Part shown: one piece after another, positions 8,520 through 18,300 of the stretch
How the letters are laid out: the number at the start of each line of letters is the position of its first letter
How positions within the stretch are numbered: the stretch's first letter is position 1
Assembly (NCBI GenBank): GCA_946482285.1
Contig: CAMLQK010000003.1
Coordinates: forward strand, 1-44,730
DNA: 44,730 bases
Direction of reading: 5' to 3'
Source of the DNA: an uncultured Candidatus Saccharibacteria bacterium
GTDB taxonomy: Bacteria > Patescibacteria > Saccharimonadia > Saccharimonadales > UBA4665
Program-made: the position numbers and the translations under genes
The notes under the pieces: model-generated
Seen by the model: only the letters and a program-made list of their open reading frames with translations
Database searches by the model: none
Told to the model about the DNA's origin: nothing

Positions 8520-9267
8520 GTTTTGCTACCTCCTTAGCCAGTTGTTTGTATGCGCGAGCACCCTTAGACCATCGGTCGTGCTCGAAAATCGTCTTGCCGA
8601 AACTAGGCGCTTCGGCCAATCTGACATTACGCGGAATAACTGTTTTGCAGATCTTATCGCCAAAATGGCCTTTCAGCTCGTCCATTACCTGCTCGGACAA
8701 GCTGGTGCGCTTGTCGTACATCGTAAGTACCACACCAAGTAGTTCAAGGCCTGGATTGATGGATTGTTTTACGCGCTGCACTGTATTCAAAAGTTGTCCA
8801 AGACCCTCTAGCGCATAGTACTCCGCCTGCACAGGAATAAGAATTTTGTCAGCAGCAGTCAATGCATTAATGGTTAGTAAGCCAAGTGCGGGTGGGCAGT
8901 CGATAATAATGTATGTAAACGTCGTATCACCCAGCGCATTCTTTAGGCGGAATTCGCGGTGCTCAATGTCAACCAATTCTACCTCGGCGGCAGCCAAGTT
9001 GCTATTTGCCGGTAAAATGTATAGCCCTTTCCTATCAGTTGCCAGAACAACTTTATCCAAGCTTGTTTCGTCGAGCAGTAGTTCGTATGTCGTTGGACTA
9101 ATCGACTTATCCAGGCCCAGCCCGCTCGTAGCATTACCCTGCGGGTCAAGATCTACAAGAAGTACCGGTGTTTTATCGGATGCCAGCTGGGCGGCCAAGT
9201 TAACTGCCGAGGTTGTTTTGCCCACGCCGCCCTTCTGGTTAATAACAGCAATCGTTGTTTGTTTCAT
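8506..9267 (-). CDS. parA: Chromosome-partitioning ATPase ParA (Soj)
   Basis: This 253-residue Walker-type ATPase partners ParB in origin segregation. The deviant Walker A KGGVGKTTS is near residues 11-19, Walker A' is VDLDPQGNA and Walker B is YIIIDCPPALG. A longer frame begins at 9294, but the ATG at 9267 fits the family N-terminus (MKQTTIAVINQKGG) and has an AGAGGG Shine-Dalgarno just upstream. A TATACT -10 lies at 9285-9290. parAB usually lies near oriC, but no dnaA or origin is seen here. Confidence 0.95.
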   Translation of the reverse strand: MKQTTIAVINQKGGVGKTTSAVNLAAQLASDKTPVLLVDLDPQGNATSGLGLDKSISPTTYELLLDETSLDKVVLATDRKGLYILPANSNLAAAEVELVDIEHREFRLKNALGDTTFTYIIIDCPPALGLLTINALTAADKILIPVQAEYYALEGLGQLLNTVQRVKQSINPGLELLGVVLTMYDKRTSLSEQVMDELKGHFGDKICKTVIPRNVRLAEAPSFGKTIFEHDRWSKGARAYKQLAKEVAKRVSD

Positions 9268-9284
9268 ATTCCCTCTTTGGTGCA

Positions 9285-9290
9285 AGTATA
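9285..9290 (-). promoter_or_regulatory. -10 element of parAB
   Basis: TATACT on the minus strand lies 17 nt before the parA ATG, giving a leader of about 10 nt that contains an AGAGGG ribosome-binding site. No clear -35 box is visible. Confidence 0.4.
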
Positions 9291-9447
9291 GCACTAACTG
9301 CCTGAATGTGCACCACTGGAATCTGAAAATGCATTTTGCTGGCGAACGGTATGGCTAGCATTATCCGGCTAGTTTTCATTTTATACATTTTAGCGTTCTA
9401 TATTATTAAATTTTATAAATAACCGTAAGCAAAATCACACTAGTAAT

Positions 9448-9461
9448 GTGATAATTATCAC
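9448..9461. repeat. Perfect 14-bp palindrome in the parA upstream region
   Basis: GTGATAATTATCAC is self-complementary. It overlaps a second inverted repeat, ATCACA (9434-9439) and TGTGAT (9447-9452). It lies in an AT-rich 285-bp gap between divergent parA and the gene at 9553. It could be an operator; the binding protein is unknown. Confidence 0.4.
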
Positions 9462-9516
9462 CCTTAAAATTGCCGTTTATTTTTAACCCCGCTCTCCATC
9501 TAGCCCTATAAATCAC

Positions 9517-9545
9517 TTGAAGCTACAGCCTAACTAGACTACATT
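9517..9545 (+). promoter_or_regulatory. Promoter of the small anchored protein gene
   Basis: A -35 TTGAAG (9517-9522) and a -10 TACATT (9540-9545) are separated by 17 bp. The ATG follows 7 nt after the -10, as expected for a leaderless mRNA. Confidence 0.55.
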
Positions 9546-9552
9546 TATAGTA

Positions 9553-10047
9553 ATGAATAAGGGATCTGGGTACTGGCGATGGATTGGAGTGGGCCTAGGA
9601 TTGGCGCTACTCTGCGGCGGTTACGTAGCATACAGACTCACAAACAAAACTCCTTGGCCACCCCAAGAGCTAACAGCCATAAAAACAAGAATAGATTACC
9701 CAATTTACTATCCCGCAGAGTTACCTAAAGGGTTTTCATACCAAGAAAAGTCAATGAAGCCTTCGGAAATTGCAACTATATACTCTTTGCGATACGAGAA
9801 GGATAAAAAGCTGTTCATAAGCAATCAGCCCAAGCCCAAAGAGGTAATTTTCAAAGACTTTTATGACCGATTACTTAAGAATAAGGCTGATATTACTTCG
9901 AATCAGGGTAAGGCCGTAACTGGCTCAGTAGCAGATCAATCTGTCGGCAGTTTAGTAACTGATAAAACATGGGTCATTATTAATGCGCCCAATGGCATAA
10001 GCAATAAAGACTTAACCGATATCGTTAGCAGCCTAAAGAAGCTGTAG
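9553..10047 (+). CDS. Small membrane-anchored protein of unknown function
   Basis: This 164-residue protein has an N-terminal hydrophobic segment (about residues 8-27, WIGVGLGLALLCGGYVAY) followed by a hydrophilic domain presumably outside the cell. The domain contains PIYYPAELPKGFSY and RYEKDKKLFISNQP. I do not recognise the family. No cysteine suitable for lipidation follows the helix, so it is probably a single-span protein. Its stop codon abuts the stop codon of the convergent giant gene with no bases between. Confidence 0.75.
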   Translation: MNKGSGYWRWIGVGLGLALLCGGYVAYRLTNKTPWPPQELTAIKTRIDYPIYYPAELPKGFSYQEKSMKPSEIATIYSLRYEKDKKLFISNQPKPKEVIFKDFYDRLLKNKADITSNQGKAVTGSVADQSVGSLVTDKTWVIINAPNGISNKDLTDIVSSLKKL

Positions 10048-13000
10048 CTACTGTGATGGTCCGAGCGACTCGACGATAAATGAACGCAAGGTTGTTGTGT
10101 TGCTGGTGCTTGCAGCACTCCACTGTGCACTGATTTGAATGGTTTGAGCAGCATTCGTTGCGACGTTCGTCGTAGCGGTACTCGGCATATCAAGCAATGC
10201 GCCCGTAGTTGTAGTAAGGCCAAAGTTCACCATACCCTGGCCATTTACCGCTGACGTGGCACTAGGAGCTGCGTTACAAATAAATGTAGCATTTATGCTC
10301 CACCCCCTGTTTGCTGCTGAAGACGCTGTGGTTACGGCATTTGCCGCCAGAGTATATGCACCGAATTTTGCCCTTAGTGTCAGAGTCGGTGTGAGAGTGG
10401 TACTGTACGTGCCATATGCAGTGATACGGATTACCCGTCCTGCAACACAGAAGTTGGCGGGTACGGAATATGTGCGGTTGAAGTTTGTCTCCGTGGTCGT
10501 GTTAGCAACTGCAGTAGATGCAGCTGTATTTGCACTCAAGAGTCCGCCACCGCAGCTCGACCAAGTAAGCGCTTGCTGGCAGCGGAAACTTTGGATTGAT
10601 GAATTGTAGTACATTGCGCCATCAGTAGCAGCAACTGCAGTCGGGTCACCTGCACTTGTTTTTGTGTCTAGGACTAGGAGCATAGCAGTTGTGTCCGATG
10701 CGCCTAAGACTATACGCTTATCTGTTGTATTTACGGTTAGTAGGTTAATGTCGTCCGTATCGAGAACCCGGAAGGCAGTCGTACTGTTTGCCGTGCGCTG
10801 AACATATAGGTCGGTGTCATGCGTTATATAAGCATTGCCGCCCTCCACCTGCGTAAGACTAAGACCATTGCCCGTAGAGTTACCGACCTCAAAGAATGGA
10901 TTGCCCACCAAGCTTGCCGCAAAATGCTTGCCGCCATATCCCGCACCCAACATCATTTCTTGGTCTACTGTATCTATGTTAAATACCTGAGCAGCAGCAG
11001 CGTTTTGTACGTGAAAGGCAGCGGCATCGGTAGCCTCAACCTTAAGGAGGTTGGCGTTGGAGTTGCCATAGCGGGCTGCGGTTTGAGTGCCAGCCGGCAG
11101 GGCCGCCACGAAAGCACTGAACGGCGACCAGTCCCAAGTACTTTCGCCATATCCGCCAGTATTCAAGATTGGTGCATAGTACCAGTCTTCAAATGTATTG
11201 GTAATACGGCCGTATAGCTCAACAGTTGTGGTCGTACCATTGTTCACGGTAGTCACCGCAACAATGTCTGATTTGGTAATAACTTCTGCTGTGTCGTTCA
11301 GATTAACATTTACATATGGCGCACCACCCAGCGCGTTCTGTTGCTTAACGCGCACACTCACTGTCGCCTGGGTGTTATTGCCAGTGCTGCCATCGTTACC
11401 GCCCAAAATTTCTAGCTTGGTCGTACACTGGTTGTACTGTGCGGTAATAGTACAACTGCCTAACTTGGTCCATTTATTGTTATCCGTAGCACCAGTGTTT
11501 GGCGTCTGCAAACCAGTCTGCTGAATAGCGCCCCATACATCCAGGGCAACCTCCGGCGCAATGTTTCCATCACCGATGCCGATGCGCTTGTTGGTTGAAT
11601 CGGCATTAAAGTATACGTCGCCAGCATCATTTTGTATTTGGAAGGCGGTGGTGGTATTGGTGGACGTGCGGGACTGAAGTTGGCCTGTAGTGCCCACTTC
11701 CAGCAAGGCAGTTGTGCCACTACCTACTATCAACGGCTTGCTTGGGAAAATGTTACCAATCGACACAAAGTTGTCTTTTATCTTAAGGCCGTTACTACCG
11801 GCAGTTTCTATACGGAAGTAATCATTTGTACTGTCCCATTGCAGCCAGCCGTACTGGCCGGTTGTGGCGCTGTCGCCCAATACCAGGCGTGCGTTGTTGC
11901 CACTATTGTAAATTGCGGCATCGCCACCCTGCACCTCAAACTTCAGTGCCGGTGCGGCGGTACCAATTGCAACACGCTGGTTTGCGGTATCAACTCGCAG
12001 AACATTTACACCCGAAGCGTTTTGTATTTGCAGTGCTGTTGTGGAGTTAGTAGTTGGCTTGATAAGCATATTACCGGTACTACTTACCGTTAGGAAATCA
12101 GCAGTGGCGTTGCCCGCTTGGATGGCATCATTTGCACCACCTTGGTATACCCTAAAACCAACCGTTGAACTGGTTGCAATACTCAGCTTAGCACCGATTG
12201 GGTCGGTAATAACGCCGATTGCCACACGTTCGTTTGTAGAATCCACTCGCAGGATTGCATTGCCGCCCCCACCAGAAGCTGCCAACACCTGGAATGCTGC
12301 GGTTGAGTTTGTGGAGTTTTGCAACGTTACCGCGCCGGCACTGCCGAATACAGCAACATTAGTGCCCGCACCGTTTTGCAAGTTCAGGATATTGCCAGTT
12401 CCAGCTGCGTTTGCACGAACAATACCACCCACCGAACCGCTAGTGGCAGCTTGGACGTAGAAGTTAGCACTCTGAACAGTTGTAGTATTCTGGATAAAGC
12501 CTGCTGCTGTACCCGCTACAAATCCACAGTTTGCAGAGCTTTGCAGACAGATCGTGCCAGACTCATTGGGTACATTTATTGTTCGGTTTGCCGTAGGGGT
12601 TGTAAAGCCAAGTGTGGATGTAAACGAGCCGCTTGTTGCCTTGACTGTTGTAGAAGCATCACCCTGTACCGTAACCGTTGTACTGGTCGATCCTAATGTC
12701 AGATCACCAAACGGAGTATCAAACGTACCATCAAAACCACTGTACGTTGCTTGTATCGCACCCATTGTCACCATACCAGAAGAAGTGCTGACGCTAAATA
12801 TATAGTTATCACTAGCATCCTGTATAGCAATTCCATAAGAGCTGTTTGTTGTTGTCTTTACGGTAAAGCCATTACTTCCTATAAGTGCGTTTATACCACC
12901 TGTCCCTTGCGAACTAATGCTGATTTTACCATTGGTAGCAGTGTTTAGGGCAATGGCTGATGAGCTTGTTCCGCCTTGAATTGTCACAACACCTGCCGCA

Positions 13001-15051
13001 CGGCCTATGGTTACATTATTAGCATTCGTAGCACCAATAGTTATGGTATCGCCGGCATTAGTTGAATCAATAATTGCCGTATTAGCGCCAATACCTATGT
13101 TTAACAAACCGATATTTGTAAGGCCAAAAACTGTGTTGACATTAAAAATGTAGCTACCTGCCGCATTCTGTATCTGGAAAGCAGCACCATTATCTGTGGT
13201 AGGTTTGACAATAACTCCAGCGGAACCAGTTGTTAAGTTGATAGTGCCAGTACCACTTGTAGTCATATTGATGTTACCGCCGCTGGCAGTCGCCAAAGCT
13301 ATTGCGCTCGAACCATTACCACCCTGGATAGTTGTAGTAGACGTACTGCGCTGACTACCCACAGACACTGTTTGCGCGGCAGTGCCGGCGCTTTGCGGAT
13401 CGCCCACGCGTATAATTCGCGCCACATCGGTACCGCCGCCAATATTAACTGTTGTCGTGTTGTCGGTACCAATATTAACAGTGCCAGCGCCGCTTGTATT
13501 TAGCGTTAATATTGCCGTGCCACCAGCTCGTATGCTAAGTGCGTTGTTACTGGTAGTTATAATCTGCGACGCCGCATTACCCGTCATGCTAATGGCACCA
13601 CCGGACTGGGTAATAGCACCTGTTATAGTTGTGTCTTTATTCAGGTTTATTGCGGTAGCGTTAGTAGTACCAATATTGAGGGCAACTGCCGTTGCAGTAT
13701 CAAAGAGAGGTGCTTGGAGTGATGTATTAGCGCGGCCTGTTCCACTTATGCGGAAGTTGGCAGTCTGGTCACTGCTGTTTTGGTTTTGGATGTAGTTGGC
13801 AGAACCTGAAGCAGGCGTACAGCCTGTAGCCGTACAAATAACCGTGCCGCCAATCCTATATTGAGTTGAAGTGTTGATATCACCATTTACGTCCAGACTA
13901 TACTGTGGGTTTACGTTACCCGCCAAGCCAACTCGTGCTGCTGCATCGCCTACGTTAAAGCCGCGCGCGAAGTCCATACTGCTTCCATCTGATTTAAATG
14001 TAATCTGATTGTATTGGGTTCCCGTATAGCCCGCGCCGCTCCACACCGACAATACCAAGTTAGCACCCGAAGCCTCCAGATCGAGTGCGCCACCGCTTGT
14101 CCGCAAGCGATACGACTTAGTGGCAGTTGCAGCATCACGGACCTGCAAATTACCAACAACATCAAGCGTTTCCTGGGCAGCCGTATCTGCGCCTATTGTA
14201 ACCCGGCCGTTAGTAGTGTCGACTGCCATAGCCGTTATAGTTGCTCCGGTATTTTGGATTTTGAGTGCCGTCGTGCCGTCCGCCGTAGGCTGGAGCAATG
14301 GCGTCATAATCGATGTATTAGCGCGGCCTGTTCCACTTATGCGGAAGTTGGCGGTCTGGTTGGTGCTATTTTGGTTCTGAATATAGTCTGTAGCTGAGCC
14401 GGTAAGGAAACCGCAGTTTCCTGAACTTTGCAGACAAATCGTGCCAGACTCATCTGGGATAAGAATGTTGCGGTTAGCGGTTGGCTGCACAAAGCTAAGA
14501 TTAGACGTGCTCGCGCCGTTTGTGGTAACCAGCTGCCCAGCTCGGAAGGCGTATGGTACAGCTGTAAGCTTCAATCGTGGCGACATTTCTCCGTCCCAAC
14601 CTGGAGTGCCAGTGCCACCGATATTCATTGACAGCCATAACTCTTGATCCCAATTAATTGCAGGAAATGCGGTAACCGATCCAAGGTTTGCGGTAAGGTA
14701 GCCGTTGGCAACCCGTATTTTATTTGTCGTTGTCCGGGTCTCCGTCCACAAACACGCAGCATCGCCAGTACAGGAACCCTGGCTGGATCCAGATGATGTC
14801 ACCGCATTGTAAAGTTTAAACTCAACGTTGTAGTCGCCGTCGGGAACGATTGCCCCATTGGCTGCCATAAGCCGGGCCTGAAAGTTGATAGTACTGTTCG
14901 TGGCAGCCGTGGCTGGCCTGTTGGAAATATTCGCTAGTACCGTTGCCGCAACTATAAACACACACAGCAATAGCAGGGACCAACGGGAAACCTTTACCGG
15001 TAGGGCTGTTTTTGTATTCATGGTATTTGTTTTCACATGCGGATTTCGCAT
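10048..15051 (-). CDS. Giant modular secreted protein 1 (probable surface adhesin)
   Basis: This protein of up to 1667 residues has an N-terminal membrane or signal segment (SLLLLCVFIVAATVLA) and a conserved module starting STINFQARLMAANGAIVPDG that ends SPRLKLTAVPYAFRAG. Many degenerate repeats follow, of the form TNSTTALQIQNASG..VLRVDT..RVAIGT, plus modules with ESGTICLQSS..CGF whose cysteine pairs may form disulfides. A beta-rich domain around GGYGESTWDWSPFSAF comes before the C-terminus. The last about 160 residues (TYSVPANFCVAGRVIRITA, TLTLRAKFGAYTL) resemble phage fibre receptor-binding beta-sandwiches. No LPXTG anchor is seen. The start is uncertain: ATG at 15051, or at 15021 (MNTKTALPVKVSRW). 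Function as an adhesin is inference. Confidence 0.85.
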   Translation of the reverse strand: MRNPHVKTNTMNTKTALPVKVSRWSLLLLCVFIVAATVLANISNRPATAATNSTINFQARLMAANGAIVPDGDYNVEFKLYNAVTSSGSSQGSCTGDAACLWTETRTTTNKIRVANGYLTANLGSVTAFPAINWDQELWLSMNIGGTGTPGWDGEMSPRLKLTAVPYAFRAGQLVTTNGASTSNLSFVQPTANRNILIPDESGTICLQSSGNCGFLTGSATDYIQNQNSTNQTANFRISGTGRANTSIMTPLLQPTADGTTALKIQNTGATITAMAVDTTNGRVTIGADTAAQETLDVVGNLQVRDAATATKSYRLRTSGGALDLEASGANLVLSVWSGAGYTGTQYNQITFKSDGSSMDFARGFNVGDAAARVGLAGNVNPQYSLDVNGDINTSTQYRIGGTVICTATGCTPASGSANYIQNQNSSDQTANFRISGTGRANTSLQAPLFDTATAVALNIGTTNATAINLNKDTTITGAITQSGGAISMTGNAASQIITTSNNALSIRAGGTAILTLNTSGAGTVNIGTDNTTTVNIGGGTDVARIIRVGDPQSAGTAAQTVSVGSQRSTSTTTIQGGNGSSAIALATASGGNINMTTSGTGTINLTTGSAGVIVKPTTDNGAAFQIQNAAGSYIFNVNTVFGLTNIGLLNIGIGANTAIIDSTNAGDTITIGATNANNVTIGRAAGVVTIQGGTSSSAIALNTATNGKISISSQGTGGINALIGSNGFTVKTTTNSSYGIAIQDASDNYIFSVSTSSGMVTMGAIQATYSGFDGTFDTPFGDLTLGSTSTTVTVQGDASTTVKATSGSFTSTLGFTTPTANRTINVPNESGTICLQSSANCGFVAGTAAGFIQNTTTVQSANFYVQAATSGSVGGIVRANAAGTGNILNLQNGAGTNVAVFGSAGAVTLQNSTNSTAAFQVLAASGGGGNAILRVDSTNERVAIGVITDPIGAKLSIATSSTVGFRVYQGGANDAIQAGNATADFLTVSSTGNMLIKPTTNSTTALQIQNASGVNVLRVDTANQRVAIGTAAPALKFEVQGGDAAIYNSGNNARLVLGDSATTGQYGWLQWDSTNDYFRIETAGSNGLKIKDNFVSIGNIFPSKPLIVGSGTTALLEVGTTGQLQSRTSTNTTTAFQIQNDAGDVYFNADSTNKRIGIGDGNIAPEVALDVWGAIQQTGLQTPNTGATDNNKWTKLGSCTITAQYNQCTTKLEILGGNDGSTGNNTQATVSVRVKQQNALGGAPYVNVNLNDTAEVITKSDIVAVTTVNNGTTTTVELYGRITNTFEDWYYAPILNTGGYGESTWDWSPFSAFVAALPAGTQTAARYGNSNANLLKVEATDAAAFHVQNAAAAQVFNIDTVDQEMMLGAGYGGKHFAASLVGNPFFEVGNSTGNGLSLTQVEGGNAYITHDTDLYVQRTANSTTAFRVLDTDDINLLTVNTTDKRIVLGASDTTAMLLVLDTKTSAGDPTAVAATDGAMYYNSSIQSFRCQQALTWSSCGGGLLSANTAASTAVANTTTETNFNRTYSVPANFCVAGRVIRITAYGTYSTTLTPTLTLRAKFGAYTLAANAVTTASSAANRGWSINATFICNAAPSATSAVNGQGMVNFGLTTTTGALLDMPSTATTNVATNAAQTIQISAQWSAASTSNTTTLRSFIVESLGPSQ
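13561..13802. repeat. 242-bp block identical to 19199-19440 (copy in giant gene 1)
   Basis: Read base by base, this block matches 19199-19440 exactly, while the flanks diverge at once on both sides. It encodes NIGTTNATAINLNKDTTITG and the NQNSSDQTANFRISGTGR module. A third, diverged partial copy of its end is at about 14300-14395. Confidence 0.9.
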
Positions 15052-15103
15052 GCTGTTTGGGCAACACTCTCATTATCTTCTTATTACCATGGACACACAA
15101 GCT

Positions 15104-15152
15104 GTAACAAGCAATTTTGTTATCCGTTAGCGAAACAGAAAATGCTTGTTAC
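15104..15152. repeat. Long inverted repeat upstream of giant gene 1
   Basis: GTAACAAGCA (15104-15113) pairs perfectly with TGCTTGTTAC (15143-15152), and the stem can continue with TTTT/AAAA and GTT/AAC around small bulges. It lies 50-100 bp before the gene 1 start, within a 337-bp AT-rich gap. It could be an operator or a leader-RNA hairpin. A weak TTGTGT-17-GATAAT promoter can be drawn between it and the gene. Confidence 0.5.
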
Positions 15153-15350
15153 GGTACACTAATTTTTGTTGATTTTTGAACAACATTATTATATTTTCTT
15201 GGGTAAAATTTTTTTCTGCATCAGTTATACATGAAAATACTGGGCATAACTTTTTGCAATAATCACAACACTATACTCAGTGACGTAAGATCAACCCTAA
15301 TTTATCCACACCACCACTACACAATACATATAATTTACCGATTGTGTTGT

Positions 15351-15377
15351 AAAAAATTATGTATCAAAAATATACAT
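15351..15377 (-). terminator. Possible terminator after giant gene 2
   Basis: On the minus strand, ATGTAT (15372-15377) pairs with ATACAT (15359-15364) and is followed by a run of six Ts (15351-15356). The stem is short and AT-rich. The rest of the 15052-15388 gap holds the inverted repeat at 15104-15152, one TTATCCACA DnaA-box-like 9-mer at 15302-15310, and no gene that I can support. Confidence 0.4.
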
Positions 15378-15388
15378 GCTTGCCCCTG

Positions 15389-18300
15389 TTACTGCATAAC
15401 CTGATAGTTAAACTGATACTCTCTTCCCTGTTCTGGCACACCGGCAACTCCGAGCGTAAAGCCACCACCGTTTAATTGGTCGACATATGGCTGCACAAGT
15501 GCACTATACTTACCAACCGGGGTTAGCAGCACTCTCGGTACTTGTTCGTACGCACTATTAAAGGTAATTCGTAATAGGTATTCGCCTGTCGCTCCTTTAC
15601 CTGCCGCAACAGATACTCGTCCAGCCACATCATTGCCCACTATCGAAGCAGTAGCATTAGTGCCACTGCCCGCATACAAGCTAACCACTGGTACCGTCCC
15701 CTTCGTAATAATGTGCCCGTTTGTAGTCAGGCTGCCAACTTCCATAGACCCCTGGACATACGCATTACCACTAACCACCAGTCGCTCAACACTTGTGGTA
15801 CCTGTAGCGTTGATATTATGGAAATCGGCGCTTCCGCCGCCTTGGATGCCAGTGTCGTAGTAGCCTAGATTCACCAGCACCAAGACTGTTCCCTCAGCCG
15901 CATTGAATGACCCCAGAGCCGTTCCAATAGTCGGACCCGAGCGTGTAGCCTTCATGGCGTAACCGCGCTTGCTTGCGCTCGTCAGCGGGTCACCAGGCCG
16001 TATTGCACCGCCCTCATTCGTCACCTTCACTGGTACGCGGCCAACTAACACTAATGGCTTACCCGTTAGTGGTGCGTCCGCGCTGCCGCCGTAGCTGTTA
16101 ATCATAAAGCTCGACGTACCATCAGATATTACACCAACTGCCGCAGTGTTATATGCACGATCAGACTTTATAACCCGCTCGGTATTGTTCGGATCCGCCA
16201 TTACTACATCTGCTGCCTCAACATCAGCGGCCGCCGGTATTGTCTCGGCAAGGTCAGGAGTTGTGTTAGCAGTAATGGTACTCGAAGCACCAATAGTTCC
16301 ACTCACGCCTAGCTTCTTCGTACAAGAGGTGGTTGCAATACAAACGTTACCACTACCCAATATTGTCATCTTCACACTTGAGTTTGTACCAAATTGTAGC
16401 GCAAAGTTATTGTATATACCCAGTAGAAAGCCGTTCGCCAACGTATCAGTATATGTGTCACCCTGTGGCGACTCGCCGGCAACCTGCACCATGCCCGAGA
16501 TAGAGCGAGTCCCCCAGGCGTCTTGGGAGTACAAGATATAAGGCCCGCCAATTTCACCGCTCTGGTTACCCGTGTCACTCAACAAGTGAATACCCGCATA
16601 GCGTCGTGACGTAACTGTGATTAGCGCATCGTCGTTATCGGTATCATTGCCAACAGTCAAGCTGCCGAGCATTGATACATTTTGTGCAAAGTTCGATTGG
16701 CCCTGGACTTGTAACGTGCCGACTATGTTAGTATTACCGGCGATAAGCGACCCGGCAGCACTACCCTTATTACCACTATCGTCCCCGTTCCCGCTTCCTT
16801 GCAGTGTCAGACCTACAAGGTCAAGTGTCCCGGCGATATATGTGCGTGATCCAGAAGTGTAGTAAACGCCAGAAGTTCCGACACTGCCAGTATATCCGCC
16901 AAATACATAGTGGTAGCCGTTGTAGGTTGCTGCCATAATGCCGTTGTAGTTTACAGGAATGGTGTTGGTGTCTGCTGTCCAAGTACCAAGTGTTCCGTTG
17001 GTATTAATGGCTGCGTAACTAGCCGCACCCGTCTTAAAGGCATACATATATCCATTTGATATTGTAAGCCCGTAGTTGTTATGGCCGCTGAGCATAGCCG
17101 ATGTAGAGGTCCACGAACCAATTGCTCCGGTAGTCGTATTCAGTGGCGAGTAGTACACAGTTGAAACCGCCGAGGTGCCATTGTAGCCACCGACAAAATA
17201 GATATATCCGTTCGACACTACAGCCTGAGCGTTCGCCAGTGCTACCGGGAGGGCTGTCCCGGATTGGAATCCATTCAGCGACCCGTCACCATTAATTAGT
17301 GAGTAGTAAGTTGTAGATACGGGCGATCCGGTATTACCGCCCAAAACGTACAAGTAGCTTCCGGATATTGTAATGGCATGGGCGTTCATACTGGCGGGAA
17401 GTGTAACGCTCGACTCCTGCCACTCAGGAATAGTACCGTCTGCGCTAACCTTACCCACATAAATAGTATTCACATTTGAGGTGCCATTCGTACCGCCAGT
17501 AATATACACATAGCCGTTTGCAGTCGCCGCAGCGACATATCCTCTTGCTTCCGGGAGGGCAGTAGTGGTACTCCAAGTACCAACTGTGCCGTTAGGGTTA
17601 ATCTTTGCGTACTGTACCGTCGTCGTATAGTTAGAGCCATACCCGCCAAAGATATAGGCATAGCCGTTTGCTACTGTCATAGCGCCAAACGATGATGCCG
17701 CGCTTAAGCTCGATGTTGACTGCCACGTATTGAGTGCAGCTGCGTTATTGCCGTTAAGTGTGATTATATTACTTGAAGTATCGACATTCACTAGCTGCCC
17801 TCCTGCCGCATTCTGGATCTGGAATGCGGCAGTCGAGTTAGTAGAATTGCGGAATGCTGCAGCTCCTGTGCTACTCACTGTAGAGACGTTTGTGCCCGCA
17901 CCATTCTTAAGCTGTAGTATGTCACCCGATCCGGACGCGTTAGCCTGGAATATTCCTGCTACCGAACCACTAGTTGCAGCTTGGACGTACATGTTTGAAG
18001 ATTGGGCAGTTGTTTGGTTGTGGATATAGAAACCTGATCCAGATTTTGCTGTACAGCCAGTACTATCACATACGAGCGTACCACCAACACGAATTGCCGT
18101 TGTTGAGTTAACATCGCCAGCTACATCGAGCGTATAGGAAGCAGTCGCTTGGCCGATAGCTATACGGTTGTTAGTAGTATCGGCAACTATTACCGTAGCG
18201 CTGGCATTAGCATTCTGAATTCTGAAAGCAGTTGTTGAATTTGTTGTAGGTTTTAACAACGTATTACCCGTACTACCTATAGTTAAGAAGTCGGCTGTAC

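Noticed and set aside
7650..9552. parS centromere sites near parAB
   Set aside because: No match to the consensus 16-bp palindrome was found; the palindrome at 9448-9461 is different in sequence.
15302..15310. TTATCCACA DnaA-box matches (also at 20326-20334 and within 23S at about 43469-43477) as a replication origin
   Set aside because: Single scattered boxes, no cluster, no dnaA or dnaN nearby; parAB is present but does not place oriC inside this window.
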